Shown here: positions 17,462-25,531 of the stretch, piece after piece
Position numbering within the stretch: the first letter of the stretch is position 1
How the letters are laid out: every line of letters begins with the position of its first letter
From: Asanoa sp. WMMD1127
GTDB taxonomy: Bacteria > Actinomycetota > Actinomycetes > Mycobacteriales > Micromonosporaceae
NCBI RefSeq assembly: GCF_029626225.1
Contig: NZ_JARUBP010000001.1
Span: forward strand, 5,332,001-5,396,000
Length of the DNA: 64,000 bases
Direction of reading: 5' to 3'
Notes under the pieces: generated by a model
The model's database searches: none
What the model was told of the DNA's origin: nothing
The model's input: the letters and a program-made list of their open reading frames with translations, nothing else
Made by a program: the position numbers and the translations under genes

Positions 17462-18760
17462 TCAGGCGAACGCGAAGTAGCGCAGCCAGAGGTACGGCAC
17501 GCAGAGCGCGACGGTGATGACGGTGACGACGAGGCCGTACTTGGTGAACTGCCAGAAGGAGATCGGCCGGCCCGCGCGCTCGGCCATGCCCAGGATGACC
17601 ACGTTGGCCGAGGCGCCGATGGCGGTGGCGTTGCCGCCCAGGTCGGCGCCGAGCGCCAGCGACCACCACAGCACCTGGGGGTCCTGGCCGCCGTAGTCGG
17701 CGCGGACGAGCTCGGCGACGACCGGGCTCATCGTCGCCACGTAGGGGATGTTGTCCACGATCGCGGACAGCGCCGCGGAGCCCCACAGCAGCACCATGGA
17801 GGCCGTCAGCAACCGTCCTTCCACCGCGTCGGACGCGGCCTGGGCGACCCGGTCGACGACCCCGGTGTTCACCAGCGCCCCGACCATGACGAACAGGCCG
17901 GCGAAGAAGACCAACGTCGGCCATTCGACATCGCGGGCCACCTCGTCGGCGTCGACGCGGGACGCGGCGAGCAACGCCAGCCCGCCGACGACCGCGACCA
18001 CCGAAGGCTCGAGGTGCAACACCGTGTGCAGCACGAACGCGGCGGTGACGAGGGCGAGGACGACCAGCGAGACCACGAGGAGACGGACGTCGCGGATGGC
18101 GTCGCGCTCCCGCAGCGCCAGGACGGAGGCCGCGCGCTGCGGGTCGTACCGGAAGGCGTCCCGGAACAGCCACCGGCACAGCACGATGAACGCGACCAGC
18201 AGGAGGGCCACGATCGGCGCGAGGTGCACGAGGAAGTCGTTGTAGGACAGCCCGGCCCGGCTCCCGATGATAATGTTCGGTGGGTCACCAACCAATGTGG
18301 ACGTTCCACCGATGTTCGACGCCAGCGCCTCGGCGATCAGAAACGGGGCCACCGGCACCGCCAGCCGGTCGCAGACCAGGAACGTCACGGGAGCGACCAG
18401 CAGCACCGTGGTCACGTTGTCGAGAAAGGCCGACGCGACCGCGGTCACCAGGACCAGGATCACCATCAGCCGGTACGGCCGCCCGCCCGCCCGCTTCGCC
18501 GCCCAGATCGCCACGAACTCGAACACGCCGGTGCGCCGCAGGACCGCGACGATCAGCATCATCCCGAGCAGCAGGAAGATGACGTTCCAGTCGACGCCGG
18601 CGTCCGTGGAGAAGAAGGCGTGCTCGGCGTCGGTGGCGCCGATCAGCAGCATCAGCACGGCGCCGCCCAGCGCGGCCGCCACCCGGTGCACCTTCTCGGT
18701 GGCGATCAGCACATAGGCGACGACGAAGACAGCGATGGCGAGCCAGGCGGTGATGCTCAC
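17462..18760 (-). CDS. ArsB/NhaD-type (SLC13-like) membrane permease
   Basis: 432 residues with about 11-12 membrane helices. Diagnostic segments: FLDNVTTVLLVAPVTFL, GGTSTLVGDPPNIIIGS and [17 protein letters not shown], two inverted-repeat signature loops of the ion-transporter superfamily that includes ArsB and NhaD. Likely an anion or Na+/H+ transporter; the substrate cannot be read from sequence. It starts with GTG overlapping the stop of the CBS-domain gene (GTGA), so the two are translationally coupled and the CBS protein is the probable regulator. A close paralogue, carrying a frameshift, lies at 46805-48101. Confidence 0.88.
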   Translation of the reverse strand: MSITAWLAIAVFVVAYVLIATEKVHRVAAALGGAVLMLLIGATDAEHAFFSTDAGVDWNVIFLLLGMMLIVAVLRRTGVFEFVAIWAAKRAGGRPYRLMVILVLVTAVASAFLDNVTTVLLVAPVTFLVCDRLAVPVAPFLIAEALASNIGGTSTLVGDPPNIIIGSRAGLSYNDFLVHLAPIVALLLVAFIVLCRWLFRDAFRYDPQRAASVLALRERDAIRDVRLLVVSLVVLALVTAAFVLHTVLHLEPSVVAVVGGLALLAASRVDADEVARDVEWPTLVFFAGLFVMVGALVNTGVVDRVAQAASDAVEGRLLTASMVLLWGSAALSAIVDNIPYVATMSPVVAELVRADYGGQDPQVLWWSLALGADLGGNATAIGASANVVILGMAERAGRPISFWQFTKYGLVVTVITVALCVPYLWLRYFAFA

Positions 18761-19203
18761 GAGGCGACCAGTCGGTCGAGGAGCGCGTCGAGGGTGACCG
18801 CGCCCAGCAGGCCCTCCTTCCGGTCCACCACCGCGACCAGCGGACTTCGGGACCGGGCCATCAGCGCCGCGATCTCCAGAACGGTCGCGTCGGGGTCGAC
18901 GACCGGCAGCTCCCGCTCCCGCTCGGGCAGGCAGTCGCGTACCGTGCGGTCGCCCAGCTCACGCAGGAACAGGTCGGCGGCCGCCTCGTCGATCACCCGG
19001 GCCAGCGCCGGGTCGTCCTGGCAGTAGGTCGGGATCGCCATCCGCAACACCTGCGTCCCCGGCAGGATCGTGGACGGTCGACCCGAGTTGTCGACGACGA
19101 TCAACCCGGGCAGATCCTGCCCGGCCAGCAGTCGGGCGGCTTCGATCGCCGGCGTGCCGAACTCGACGACGGGGAACGGTGCCGCAAGGTCACGTGCGCG
19201 CAT
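18757..19203 (-). CDS. Two-CBS-domain regulatory protein
   Basis: 148 residues forming a Bateman pair. The first CBS spans about residues 5-60 (VVEFGTPAIEAARLLAG ... IVVDNSG), the second about 90-148 (VVDPDATVLEIAALMARSRSPLVAVVD). Such pairs bind adenine nucleotides or S-adenosylmethionine and gate partner proteins. The ATG at 19203 has a GGAGG site 6 nt upstream; the longer frame starting at 19311 has no such support. Its stop overlaps the start of the ArsB/NhaD permease gene, and I infer that it controls that permease. Confidence 0.85.
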   Translation of the reverse strand: MRARDLAAPFPVVEFGTPAIEAARLLAGQDLPGLIVVDNSGRPSTILPGTQVLRMAIPTYCQDDPALARVIDEAAADLFLRELGDRTVRDCLPERERELPVVDPDATVLEIAALMARSRSPLVAVVDRKEGLLGAVTLDALLDRLVAS

Positions 19204-19358
19204 GGCGGCCTCCGAACGCGGACGTACGCTTCGCCGGTCAGGTGTCCTGACACAGCCATCGGCACCATACCCGCGAGCCCGGATCTTGACGAGTTCTTGA
19301 CACATCGACACCGGCGGAGGTCTATGCCTCGGTTGCGCGAGTGTCTAGCCTCAGGGTC

Positions 19359-19466
19359 ATGCCGCCCGCGTCGGAGCTTTTCGCGCAGGGCCTGCTGGCC
19401 GACCGGTCGATGCTCGACGACTACCTGATGTACGTGCCGGATCCGCCGTCGTCCGCGGTCCGTTAG
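19359..19466 (+). CDS. Small ORF of 35 codons with leaderless-type promoter
   Basis: ATG to TAG encodes 35 residues (MPPASELFAQGLLADRS then MLDDYLMYVPDPPSSAVR). A TAGCCT -10-like box lies exactly 7 nt before the ATG, the spacing of leaderless actinobacterial mRNAs. An alternative TTGACA with TCTATG 18 bp later is further upstream. The 340-bp stretch between the CBS gene and the ABC ATPase holds nothing else I can recognise. It may be a real small peptide, an upstream ORF for the ABC operon, or a gene remnant; no family recognised. Confidence 0.3.
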   Translation: MPPASELFAQGLLADRSMLDDYLMYVPDPPSSAVR

Positions 19467-19544
19467 TCGTCTCTCTCCCGTCGTCGCGCCCTGCGCGCGA
19501 TCAATGCCGCCCATCCCTCGCCTCGTGACATGAGGAGCTTCGAC

Positions 19545-20459
19545 GTGAACGCATCCAACGGGCCGGCGATCGAGATCGCCGGTCTGACCAAGACCTTCGG
19601 CCGCGCCATCGCGCTGGACGGGCTCGACCTGACCGTCCGGTCCGGGGAGGTGCACGGCTTCCTCGGCCCGAACGGCAGCGGCAAGACGACCACCATCCGG
19701 ATCCTGCTCGGCCTGCTGCGCCCTGACGCGGGCACGGTGCGGATGCTCGACCAGGACCCGTGGCGGGACGCCGTCGCCCTGCACCGCAGGCTGGCGTACG
19801 TGGCCGGCGACGTCACGCTGTGGCCGAACATCACCGGCGGCGAGGTGATCGACCTGTTGGGCCGGATGCGGGGCGGCCTCGACCGCGGCCGCCGCGACGA
19901 GCTGCTGGAGCGGTTCGACCTCGATCCGCGCAAGAAGGCCCGCACCTACTCCAAAGGCAACCGGCAGAAGGTGGCGCTGGTGGCCGCCCTCGCCTCCACC
20001 GCCGAGTTGCTGCTGCTCGACGAGCCGACCTCCGGCCTGGACCCGCTGATGGAGGCCGAGTTCCAGCGGTGCATCCGCCAGGTGAAGGAGGAGGGCCGGA
20101 CGGTCCTGCTGTCGAGCCACATCCTGGCGGAGGTCGAGGCGCTCTGCGACCGGGTCAGCATCATCCGCCTGGGCCGCACGGTCGAGAGCGGAACGCTGCG
20201 CGAGCTCCGGCACCTGACCAGGACCTCCATCGCGGTGGAGACGGAGCGGCCGTTGGCCGGCATCGACGCGCTGCCCGGCGTGCACGACCTGGTCGTCGAC
20301 GACCGCCACGCGCGCTTCGACGTCGACACCGCCGCCCTCGACGCCGTGGTCCGCGAGCTCGCTCCGTTGGGCGTTCGCAGCCTGACCAGCACGCCGCCGA
20401 CGCTGGAGGAGATGTTCCTGCGCCACTACGGCGAGTCCGCGAAGGTCGCGGCGCGATGA
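19545..20459 (+). CDS. ABC transporter ATP-binding protein (drug/antibiotic exporter type)
   Basis: 304 residues. The Walker [10 protein letters not shown], a signature segment in the degenerate form YSKGNRQKV and Walker [13 protein letters not shown] are all present, and the ~90-residue C-terminal extension is typical of DrrA-like exporters. It energises the permease encoded immediately downstream (ATGA overlap). The GTG at 19545 has GAGGAG 7-8 nt upstream; that site itself contains the alternative ATG at 19530, so the GTG is the better start. Likely exports a hydrophobic compound, perhaps an antibiotic (family inference). Confidence 0.92.
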   Translation: MNASNGPAIEIAGLTKTFGRAIALDGLDLTVRSGEVHGFLGPNGSGKTTTIRILLGLLRPDAGTVRMLDQDPWRDAVALHRRLAYVAGDVTLWPNITGGEVIDLLGRMRGGLDRGRRDELLERFDLDPRKKARTYSKGNRQKVALVAALASTAELLLLDEPTSGLDPLMEAEFQRCIRQVKEEGRTVLLSSHILAEVEALCDRVSIIRLGRTVESGTLRELRHLTRTSIAVETERPLAGIDALPGVHDLVVDDRHARFDVDTAALDAVVRELAPLGVRSLTSTPPTLEEMFLRHYGESAKVAAR

Positions 20460-22033
20460 CCGGGGCGGGTGGCCTGCTGCGGTTCATGCTGCGCCGGGAG
20501 CGGATGGCGCTGCCCTGGTGGCTGCTCGGCGCGACGGTGCTCGTGCTCGTGCAGTCGACGCAGAGCCAGAACCTCTACGACACGCCTGAGGACCTGGCCA
20601 AGCTCCGCCAGACCCTGGGCGGGAACGCCGCCGTCATCGCGATGAGCGGGCCGGTCCGGCTGCTGGAGACCATCGGCGGTGAGGTCGCGTTCGAGATCCT
20701 CGCGTTCGTCTCCATCGTCGTGGCGCTGATGAACATGTTCCTCGTCGGCCGGCACACGCGCGCCGACGAGGAGTCCGGTCGGGCCGAGCTCGTCCGTTCG
20801 GCCCGCGTCGGCCGCCGGGCCCCGCTGGCCGCCGCGCTGGCGCTGGCCGGCCTGGCCGACCTCGCCGTGGCGGTGCTGCTATTCGCGGTGACGGCCGGCA
20901 CCGGCCTACCGGTCGGCGGCAGTGTCCTGTTCGGAGTGTCGGTCGCCACCGTCGGGCTCACGTTCGCGGCACTGACCGCCGTGGCGGTGCAGGTGTTCGA
21001 AAACCTCCGGGCCGCGTACGGCGCGGTCGGTCTCGCCATCGGCGCGGCATTCGTGCTGCGGGCCGCCGGCGACGCGGGCAATGGAACGCTGTCGTGGCTG
21101 TCGCCGATCGGCTGGGCCCAACGCACGTTCCCCTACGTCGACAACCGATGGTGGCCGCTGCTGTTCCCCGTGGCGACCACCGCGGTGCTGACGGCCGCGG
21201 CGATGGCGTTGCTCGAGCGCCGGGACTTCGGCGCCGGCCTGGTTCGGTCCCGTCCCGGTCGCCCCTACGCGTCGCCGGCGTTGCGCTCGTCGTTGGGCCT
21301 GGCGTGGCGACTGCAGCGCGGCTCGCTCGTCGGCTGGGCACTCGGACTGTTTCTGCTGGGCACCGCCTACGGATCGATCGGCGACAGCATCGAGCAGTAC
21401 GTGGCGGACAACCCGGAGGTGGTCCAGTTCCTTCCCGGCGGCGCTGCCGACATCGTGGACGCGTTCCTGGGCCTGACGCTGCTGACCCTGGCGGTGATCA
21501 CCGCCGCCTACGCGGTGACGGTGGCGCTGCGGGCCCGCGCCGAGGAGACCTCCGGCCGGGCCGAACCGGTGCTGGCCACCGCGACCAGCCGCGCGGCCTG
21601 GATCGGGAGCCACCTGAGCGTCGCCGTGGCCGGGAGCGCGCTGGTCCTCGTCGCGGCCGGCGCGGGGGAGGGACTCGCCTACGGCCTGACCGTCGACGAC
21701 CTGGGCCAGGTCCCGCGCCTGCTCGGCGTCGCCCTCGGCTACCTGCCCGCCGTGCTGCTCGTCGCCGCGGTCGCGGTGCTCGCCATCGGCTGGCTGCCCC
21801 GCGCGGCGTCGGTCGTCGCCTGGGTGATGGTCGCGTACTGCGCGGTGATCGCCCTGTTCGCCGACTCCTTCGACATCCCGGAGTGGCTCCAGCGGGGATC
21901 GCCGTTCGCGCACACACCGCAGGCACCGTTGGACGCGCTGACACCGACGCCGCTCGTGCTCATCGCACTGGTCGCCGTGGTGCTGGCCGCCAGCGGTTAC
22001 GCCGGACTGCGCCGCCGCGACCTCGGCTATTGA
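20456..22033 (+). CDS. ABC-2 type exporter permease (polyketide-antibiotic exporter-like)
   Basis: 525 residues with about twelve hydrophobic helices in two similar halves. A repeated motif, [11 protein letters not shown] in the first half and [13 protein letters not shown] in the second, marks the duplicated TnrB3/polyketide-exporter family. The start ATG overlaps the ATPase stop (ATGA), so the two form one exporter. It ends 10 bp before the convergent regulator gene. Substrate unknown. Confidence 0.9.
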   Translation: MTGAGGLLRFMLRRERMALPWWLLGATVLVLVQSTQSQNLYDTPEDLAKLRQTLGGNAAVIAMSGPVRLLETIGGEVAFEILAFVSIVVALMNMFLVGRHTRADEESGRAELVRSARVGRRAPLAAALALAGLADLAVAVLLFAVTAGTGLPVGGSVLFGVSVATVGLTFAALTAVAVQVFENLRAAYGAVGLAIGAAFVLRAAGDAGNGTLSWLSPIGWAQRTFPYVDNRWWPLLFPVATTAVLTAAAMALLERRDFGAGLVRSRPGRPYASPALRSSLGLAWRLQRGSLVGWALGLFLLGTAYGSIGDSIEQYVADNPEVVQFLPGGAADIVDAFLGLTLLTLAVITAAYAVTVALRARAEETSGRAEPVLATATSRAAWIGSHLSVAVAGSALVLVAAGAGEGLAYGLTVDDLGQVPRLLGVALGYLPAVLLVAAVAVLAIGWLPRAASVVAWVMVAYCAVIALFADSFDIPEWLQRGSPFAHTPQAPLDALTPTPLVLIALVAVVLAASGYAGLRRRDLGY

Positions 22034-22042
22034 TCCCGCTCA

Positions 22043-22894
22043 TCAAGCGGGCCTACGGGACAGGTGTTGCGTGCCGATGACGGAGAGGAGCTGGAGTTTC
22101 TCGTAGCTCTCGGTGCCCGGTGCGGCCGTGTAGACGAGCAGGTAGTGCGACTGCTCCGGGTCCAGGAGCCGTTGGCAGGTCAGCTCGAGCATGCCGACCT
22201 CCGGATGCACGAAGCGCTTGACGTCGTCGTACCCGATGCCGATCTCGTGCTCGTTCCACAGCGACCGGAACTCCGCGCTGCGGTCGAGCAGCAGCTGCTG
22301 GAGGTGCGCCGCCCAGGAGTCCGGGCCGCGGAGCGTGACCACGCCGCGCAGGCCGGAGGCGAACACGCGGGAGTGCAGCGCGTGGTCGTCGGGGTGGTAA
22401 AGGGCCCGGGTCGCCGGGTCGGTGAACCACCGGTAGCCGATGCTGCGGGCCGGGCCGGTGAATCGCGTGAGGTCGCCGGTGAGCGCGACGCCGACCGGTG
22501 TCTGCCGCAACGTCTCGCCGAGCTCCGTGACGATCTCGGCCGGGGTGTCGGCGAGCCGGTCGAAGATGCGCAGCAGGCCCGGGCTCACGTGTGAGCTGAG
22601 CGCGCCGCGGCTGGGCGGGTTGTGGCCGGCGAGGCGGAACAGGTGGTCGCGCTCGTCGAGGGACAGGTGCAGTCCCTGCGCGATCGAGGCGATCATCTGC
22701 GGCGACGGGTGGGGGCCGCGCTCGCGCTCCAGCCGGCTGTAGTAGTCGGTCGAGATGTGGCAGAGCGCGGCGACCTCCTCGCGGCGGAGACCCGCGGTGC
22801 GCCGCCGCTGCCCGCGCGGGAGGCCGACGTCTTCAGGCTGCAGCGCCTCGCGTCGCCGGCGCAGGAACTCGGCGAGCCCGGCTCGATCGATCAT
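22043..22894 (-). CDS. MmyB-like XRE transcriptional regulator
   Basis: 283 residues. An N-terminal helix-turn-helix (LAEFLRRRREAL ... TAGLRREEVAALCHISTDYYSRLER) is followed by the MLTR ligand-binding domain, a PAS-like fold that in structurally studied members binds a fatty-acid-like ligand. The ATG at 22894 has a GGGAGGAAAA ribosome site. It is divergent from an SDR gene, which is the usual arrangement of this family, so the SDR is the expected target of repression or activation from the 179-bp shared promoter. The longer frame upstream is unsupported. Confidence 0.92.
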   Translation of the reverse strand: MIDRAGLAEFLRRRREALQPEDVGLPRGQRRRTAGLRREEVAALCHISTDYYSRLERERGPHPSPQMIASIAQGLHLSLDERDHLFRLAGHNPPSRGALSSHVSPGLLRIFDRLADTPAEIVTELGETLRQTPVGVALTGDLTRFTGPARSIGYRWFTDPATRALYHPDDHALHSRVFASGLRGVVTLRGPDSWAAHLQQLLLDRSAEFRSLWNEHEIGIGYDDVKRFVHPEVGMLELTCQRLLDPEQSHYLLVYTAAPGTESYEKLQLLSVIGTQHLSRRPA

Positions 22895-23073
22895 GGTTTT
22901 CCTCCCGACTTCCGTTCTATCACCGCCGCCCGAGCGCAGCCTCGGCCTGTCGATCCCCCCTTGGCGCGGCCGGGCACGGATCGCGGAGCCGGTGATCGAC
23001 GGGCCCTGGTTGGCGCCCCGGAGCGCGGGCAGCCTCGAATCGCAACGACATTCGCGAGACGAGGAGCAGCGCA

Positions 23074-24006
23074 ATGGCACGCACCCCTTCGGACATCACG
23101 GTTCCCGACCTGTCCGGGAAGCTCGCCGTCGTCACGGGCGCCAGCGACGGCGTCGGTCTCGTCCTGGCGAGCCGCCTCGCCGCGGCGGGGGCGGAGGTGG
23201 TGATGCCGGTGCGCAACCGGCGAAAGGGCGCTGCGCCGGTGGCCGCGATCAGGCAGCGGCACCCGGACGCCGTCGTGTCGCTGCGCGACCTGGACCTGTC
23301 CTCATTGGACTCGGTGGCCGCGCTCGGGGCCACCCTGCGCGGCGAGGACCGCCCGATCCACATCCTCGTCAACAACGCCGGCGTGATGACGCCGCCGGAC
23401 CGGCAGACCACCGCGGACGGCTACGAGCTGCAGTTCGGCAGCAACCATCTTGGACACTTCGCCCTGGTCTCGCACCTGCTGCCGCTGCTGCGGGCGGGTC
23501 GCGCCCGGGTCACCTCGCAGATCAGCGTGGCCGCCAACGAGAACGCCGTCAACTGGGACGACCTCAACTGGGAGCGGACCTACCACGGCCGCCGCGCGTA
23601 CAGCCAGTCGAAGATCGCTTTCGGCCTGTTCGGGCTGGAGCTGGATCGGCGCAGCCGGGCCGGCGGGTGGGGGATCACCAGCAACCTCGCCCACCCGGGC
23701 GTCGCACCGACCAACCTGCTGGCCGCCCGCCCCGAGTTGGGCCGGTCCCGGGACACCGCCGGCGTGCGTCTCATCCGCGTGCTCTCCCGCACCGGCCTCC
23801 TGGGCACGGTCGGGTCGGCGGCCCTGCCGGCCCTGTTCGCCGCCACGTCGCCGGACGCGGCCGGCGGGCGGCTCTACGGCCCGAGCGGTTTCCAGCACCT
23901 GTCCGGTGCCCCGGCGGAACAGGCCGTCTATTCGCGACTCCGCGGCCTCGACGACGCGCAGCGCATCTGGCAGGTCTCCGCGGACCTGACCCGCACGGAG
24001 GCTTAG
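23074..24006 (+). CDS. Short-chain dehydrogenase/reductase
   Basis: 310 residues. The cofactor loop TGASDGVG, the NNAG motif (VNNAGVM) and catalytic Y176-S-Q-S-K180 are present, with the catalytic Ser region in [21 protein letters not shown]. This resembles the retinol-dehydrogenase/protochlorophyllide-reductase-like SDRs often found opposite MmyB-type regulators. Reaction: NAD(P)-dependent alcohol/carbonyl interconversion; substrate unknown. ATG at 23074 is preceded by GAGGAGCAGC. Its stop overlaps the stop of the convergent small gene at 24003. Confidence 0.92.
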   Translation: MARTPSDITVPDLSGKLAVVTGASDGVGLVLASRLAAAGAEVVMPVRNRRKGAAPVAAIRQRHPDAVVSLRDLDLSSLDSVAALGATLRGEDRPIHILVNNAGVMTPPDRQTTADGYELQFGSNHLGHFALVSHLLPLLRAGRARVTSQISVAANENAVNWDDLNWERTYHGRRAYSQSKIAFGLFGLELDRRSRAGGWGITSNLAHPGVAPTNLLAARPELGRSRDTAGVRLIRVLSRTGLLGTVGSAALPALFAATSPDAAGGRLYGPSGFQHLSGAPAEQAVYSRLRGLDDAQRIWQVSADLTRTEA

Positions 24007-24263
24007 GCCTCGCCGAGAACCAGCAGGGTCTCCGGCCGCACGCCGTCGTGCTTCATCGCCTCGGCGGCGGCCGGGCTCCGCATGAACGCGCGGAAGGCGG
24101 CCATGTCGGGGATCTCGGCGATCAGGCCGACCCGGTTGGAGCCCTCGGGGTCCGTGAAGGTCCGGACCGTGATGCCGAGTGGACCGAAGGCCTCCGCCCG
24201 CGCGGGCGAGGCCTTCCAGGCCTCGACGTCGTCGACCTCGTGCGTGATCAGGTACGTGGCCAC
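24003..24263 (-). CDS. Small ferredoxin-like-fold protein (monooxygenase/EthD-like)
   Basis: 86 residues: [19 protein letters not shown] ... [27 protein letters not shown]. The alternating beta-alpha-beta pattern and the AFRAFMxSPxAAEAM helix resemble dimeric alpha-beta-barrel proteins such as antibiotic-biosynthesis monooxygenases, but no catalytic residue can be assigned. I prefer GTG at 24263 because GAGGGAG lies 7 nt upstream; that site includes the ATG at 24278, the longer alternative. Convergent with the SDR gene with overlapping stops. Confidence 0.65.
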   Translation of the reverse strand: MATYLITHEVDDVEAWKASPARAEAFGPLGITVRTFTDPEGSNRVGLIAEIPDMAAFRAFMRSPAAAEAMKHDGVRPETLLVLGEA

Positions 24264-24456
24264 AGTGAACTCCCTCATGATCGGCTGGCTCAGCGTATAG
24301 CCGCGAACCTGGCGCAAACCCGCATTTGGCGCCTGTGTCGCTGCGGTGGCGCTTCCGCGCCTTGTGGGACGACCAGGGCGAGGCTATGGTCTGTCCAGCG
24401 GTCCGCCGAGTCCGCCACGTGGACCTGGACGCATCCCTCCAGACGGGAGTTCCAGC

Positions 24457-25518
24457 ATGAGAGGCACCTGGTTCAAAACGGTGTTGCCGTGGGCGGCACT
24501 CGCGGTTCTGACACCCATGTCCGCCTTCGCCATCGCCGGCGATCGGCCGGGTCGGCCGTCCGGCATCGACCCGGTGTACGGCGTGTGCCGGGGAGTGGAC
24601 CCGGACTGTTACAGCGACTGGGGCACCCAGCGCGACAACAAGGTCCTGGTGTACTCCCGCACCGCGGGTCCCCGCCACGCCAACCTCGGACAGAACCTCG
24701 ACCCCGACAACCCGGCCAACGCCGGCGTCGCGCTGCCCCGGCCCTATGTGATCACGCACGACCACACCGACCCGGCCGCCTGGCCGCGCCCGCTCAACAG
24801 CTCCAACGTGGCCCAGACCGAGTTGGTCCGGATGCTCACTGCGGAGGGCATCGAGGTGCACGTCACCGAGGACGTCCAGGCGATCGAGCGCCTGTCGGCC
24901 AGCTACAAGGCCGTGATCTTCATGAGCCCGACCCGGGACACACTGTGGAACCACGCGCGGGGCGCGGAGGGCGGCACGCGTCTCGACTACGCCCGCGAGT
25001 CGTTGCGCAAGTACATCCAGGGCGGCGGCGGGTTCGTCGGCGTCCACAACGCCTTCGGCACGGAGTACGGCTGGCAGTGGTACGAGGGGCTGCTCGGCAA
25101 CGCGAACTACTACAACCACGGCCGCAACCAACCGGGCGACGTGGTCGTCGTCAACGACCGCGACGTGTCCACCAAGGACCTGCCGCGCCGGTGGGCCTTC
25201 TCCGACGAGTGGTACAACCTCGTCCCGTTCCCGACCGACGTGAACTTCCTCGCCACGGTCGACGAGCGCACGCTCGCGGACGGCGCCGGCGGTGAGGGCT
25301 CGCACCCGGGCCACGGCGACTTCCACCCGGTCACCTGGTGCCAGTACTACGACGGCGGCCGGTCCTGGGTCACCACGCTCGGGCACGACGCCCGCGCGTT
25401 CCAGCAGAACTCCGGTTTCCCGGGCGCCGCCGAGTTCCAGGCGCACCTCGTGCACGGCATCAAGTCCGCCATGGGCAACGAGCCGTTCTGCACGCCGGCC
25501 AAGCGCAAGAAGCCGTGA
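24457..25518 (+). CDS. Secreted ThuA-domain (class I glutamine amidotransferase-like) protein
   Basis: 353 residues with an N-terminal signal peptide (TVLPWAALAVLTPMSAFA). The rest is a ThuA-like domain: NKVLVYSRTAGPRH, EVHVTEDVQAIERL, GGGGFVGVHNAFG, HPVTWCQYYDGGRSWVTTLGHD. ThuA proteins have the amidotransferase fold without its catalytic triad and are linked to trehalose or other sugar use; secreted versions are common beside PQQ or GDSL enzymes. ATG at 24457 with GGGAG upstream. The PQQ dehydrogenase gene starts 13 bp after its stop, so the two form an exported pair and may act on the same substrate. No biochemical role is known to me. Confidence 0.82.
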   Translation: MRGTWFKTVLPWAALAVLTPMSAFAIAGDRPGRPSGIDPVYGVCRGVDPDCYSDWGTQRDNKVLVYSRTAGPRHANLGQNLDPDNPANAGVALPRPYVITHDHTDPAAWPRPLNSSNVAQTELVRMLTAEGIEVHVTEDVQAIERLSASYKAVIFMSPTRDTLWNHARGAEGGTRLDYARESLRKYIQGGGGFVGVHNAFGTEYGWQWYEGLLGNANYYNHGRNQPGDVVVVNDRDVSTKDLPRRWAFSDEWYNLVPFPTDVNFLATVDERTLADGAGGEGSHPGHGDFHPVTWCQYYDGGRSWVTTLGHDARAFQQNSGFPGAAEFQAHLVHGIKSAMGNEPFCTPAKRKKP

Positions 25519-25531
25519 CGGGAGGGCAGCG

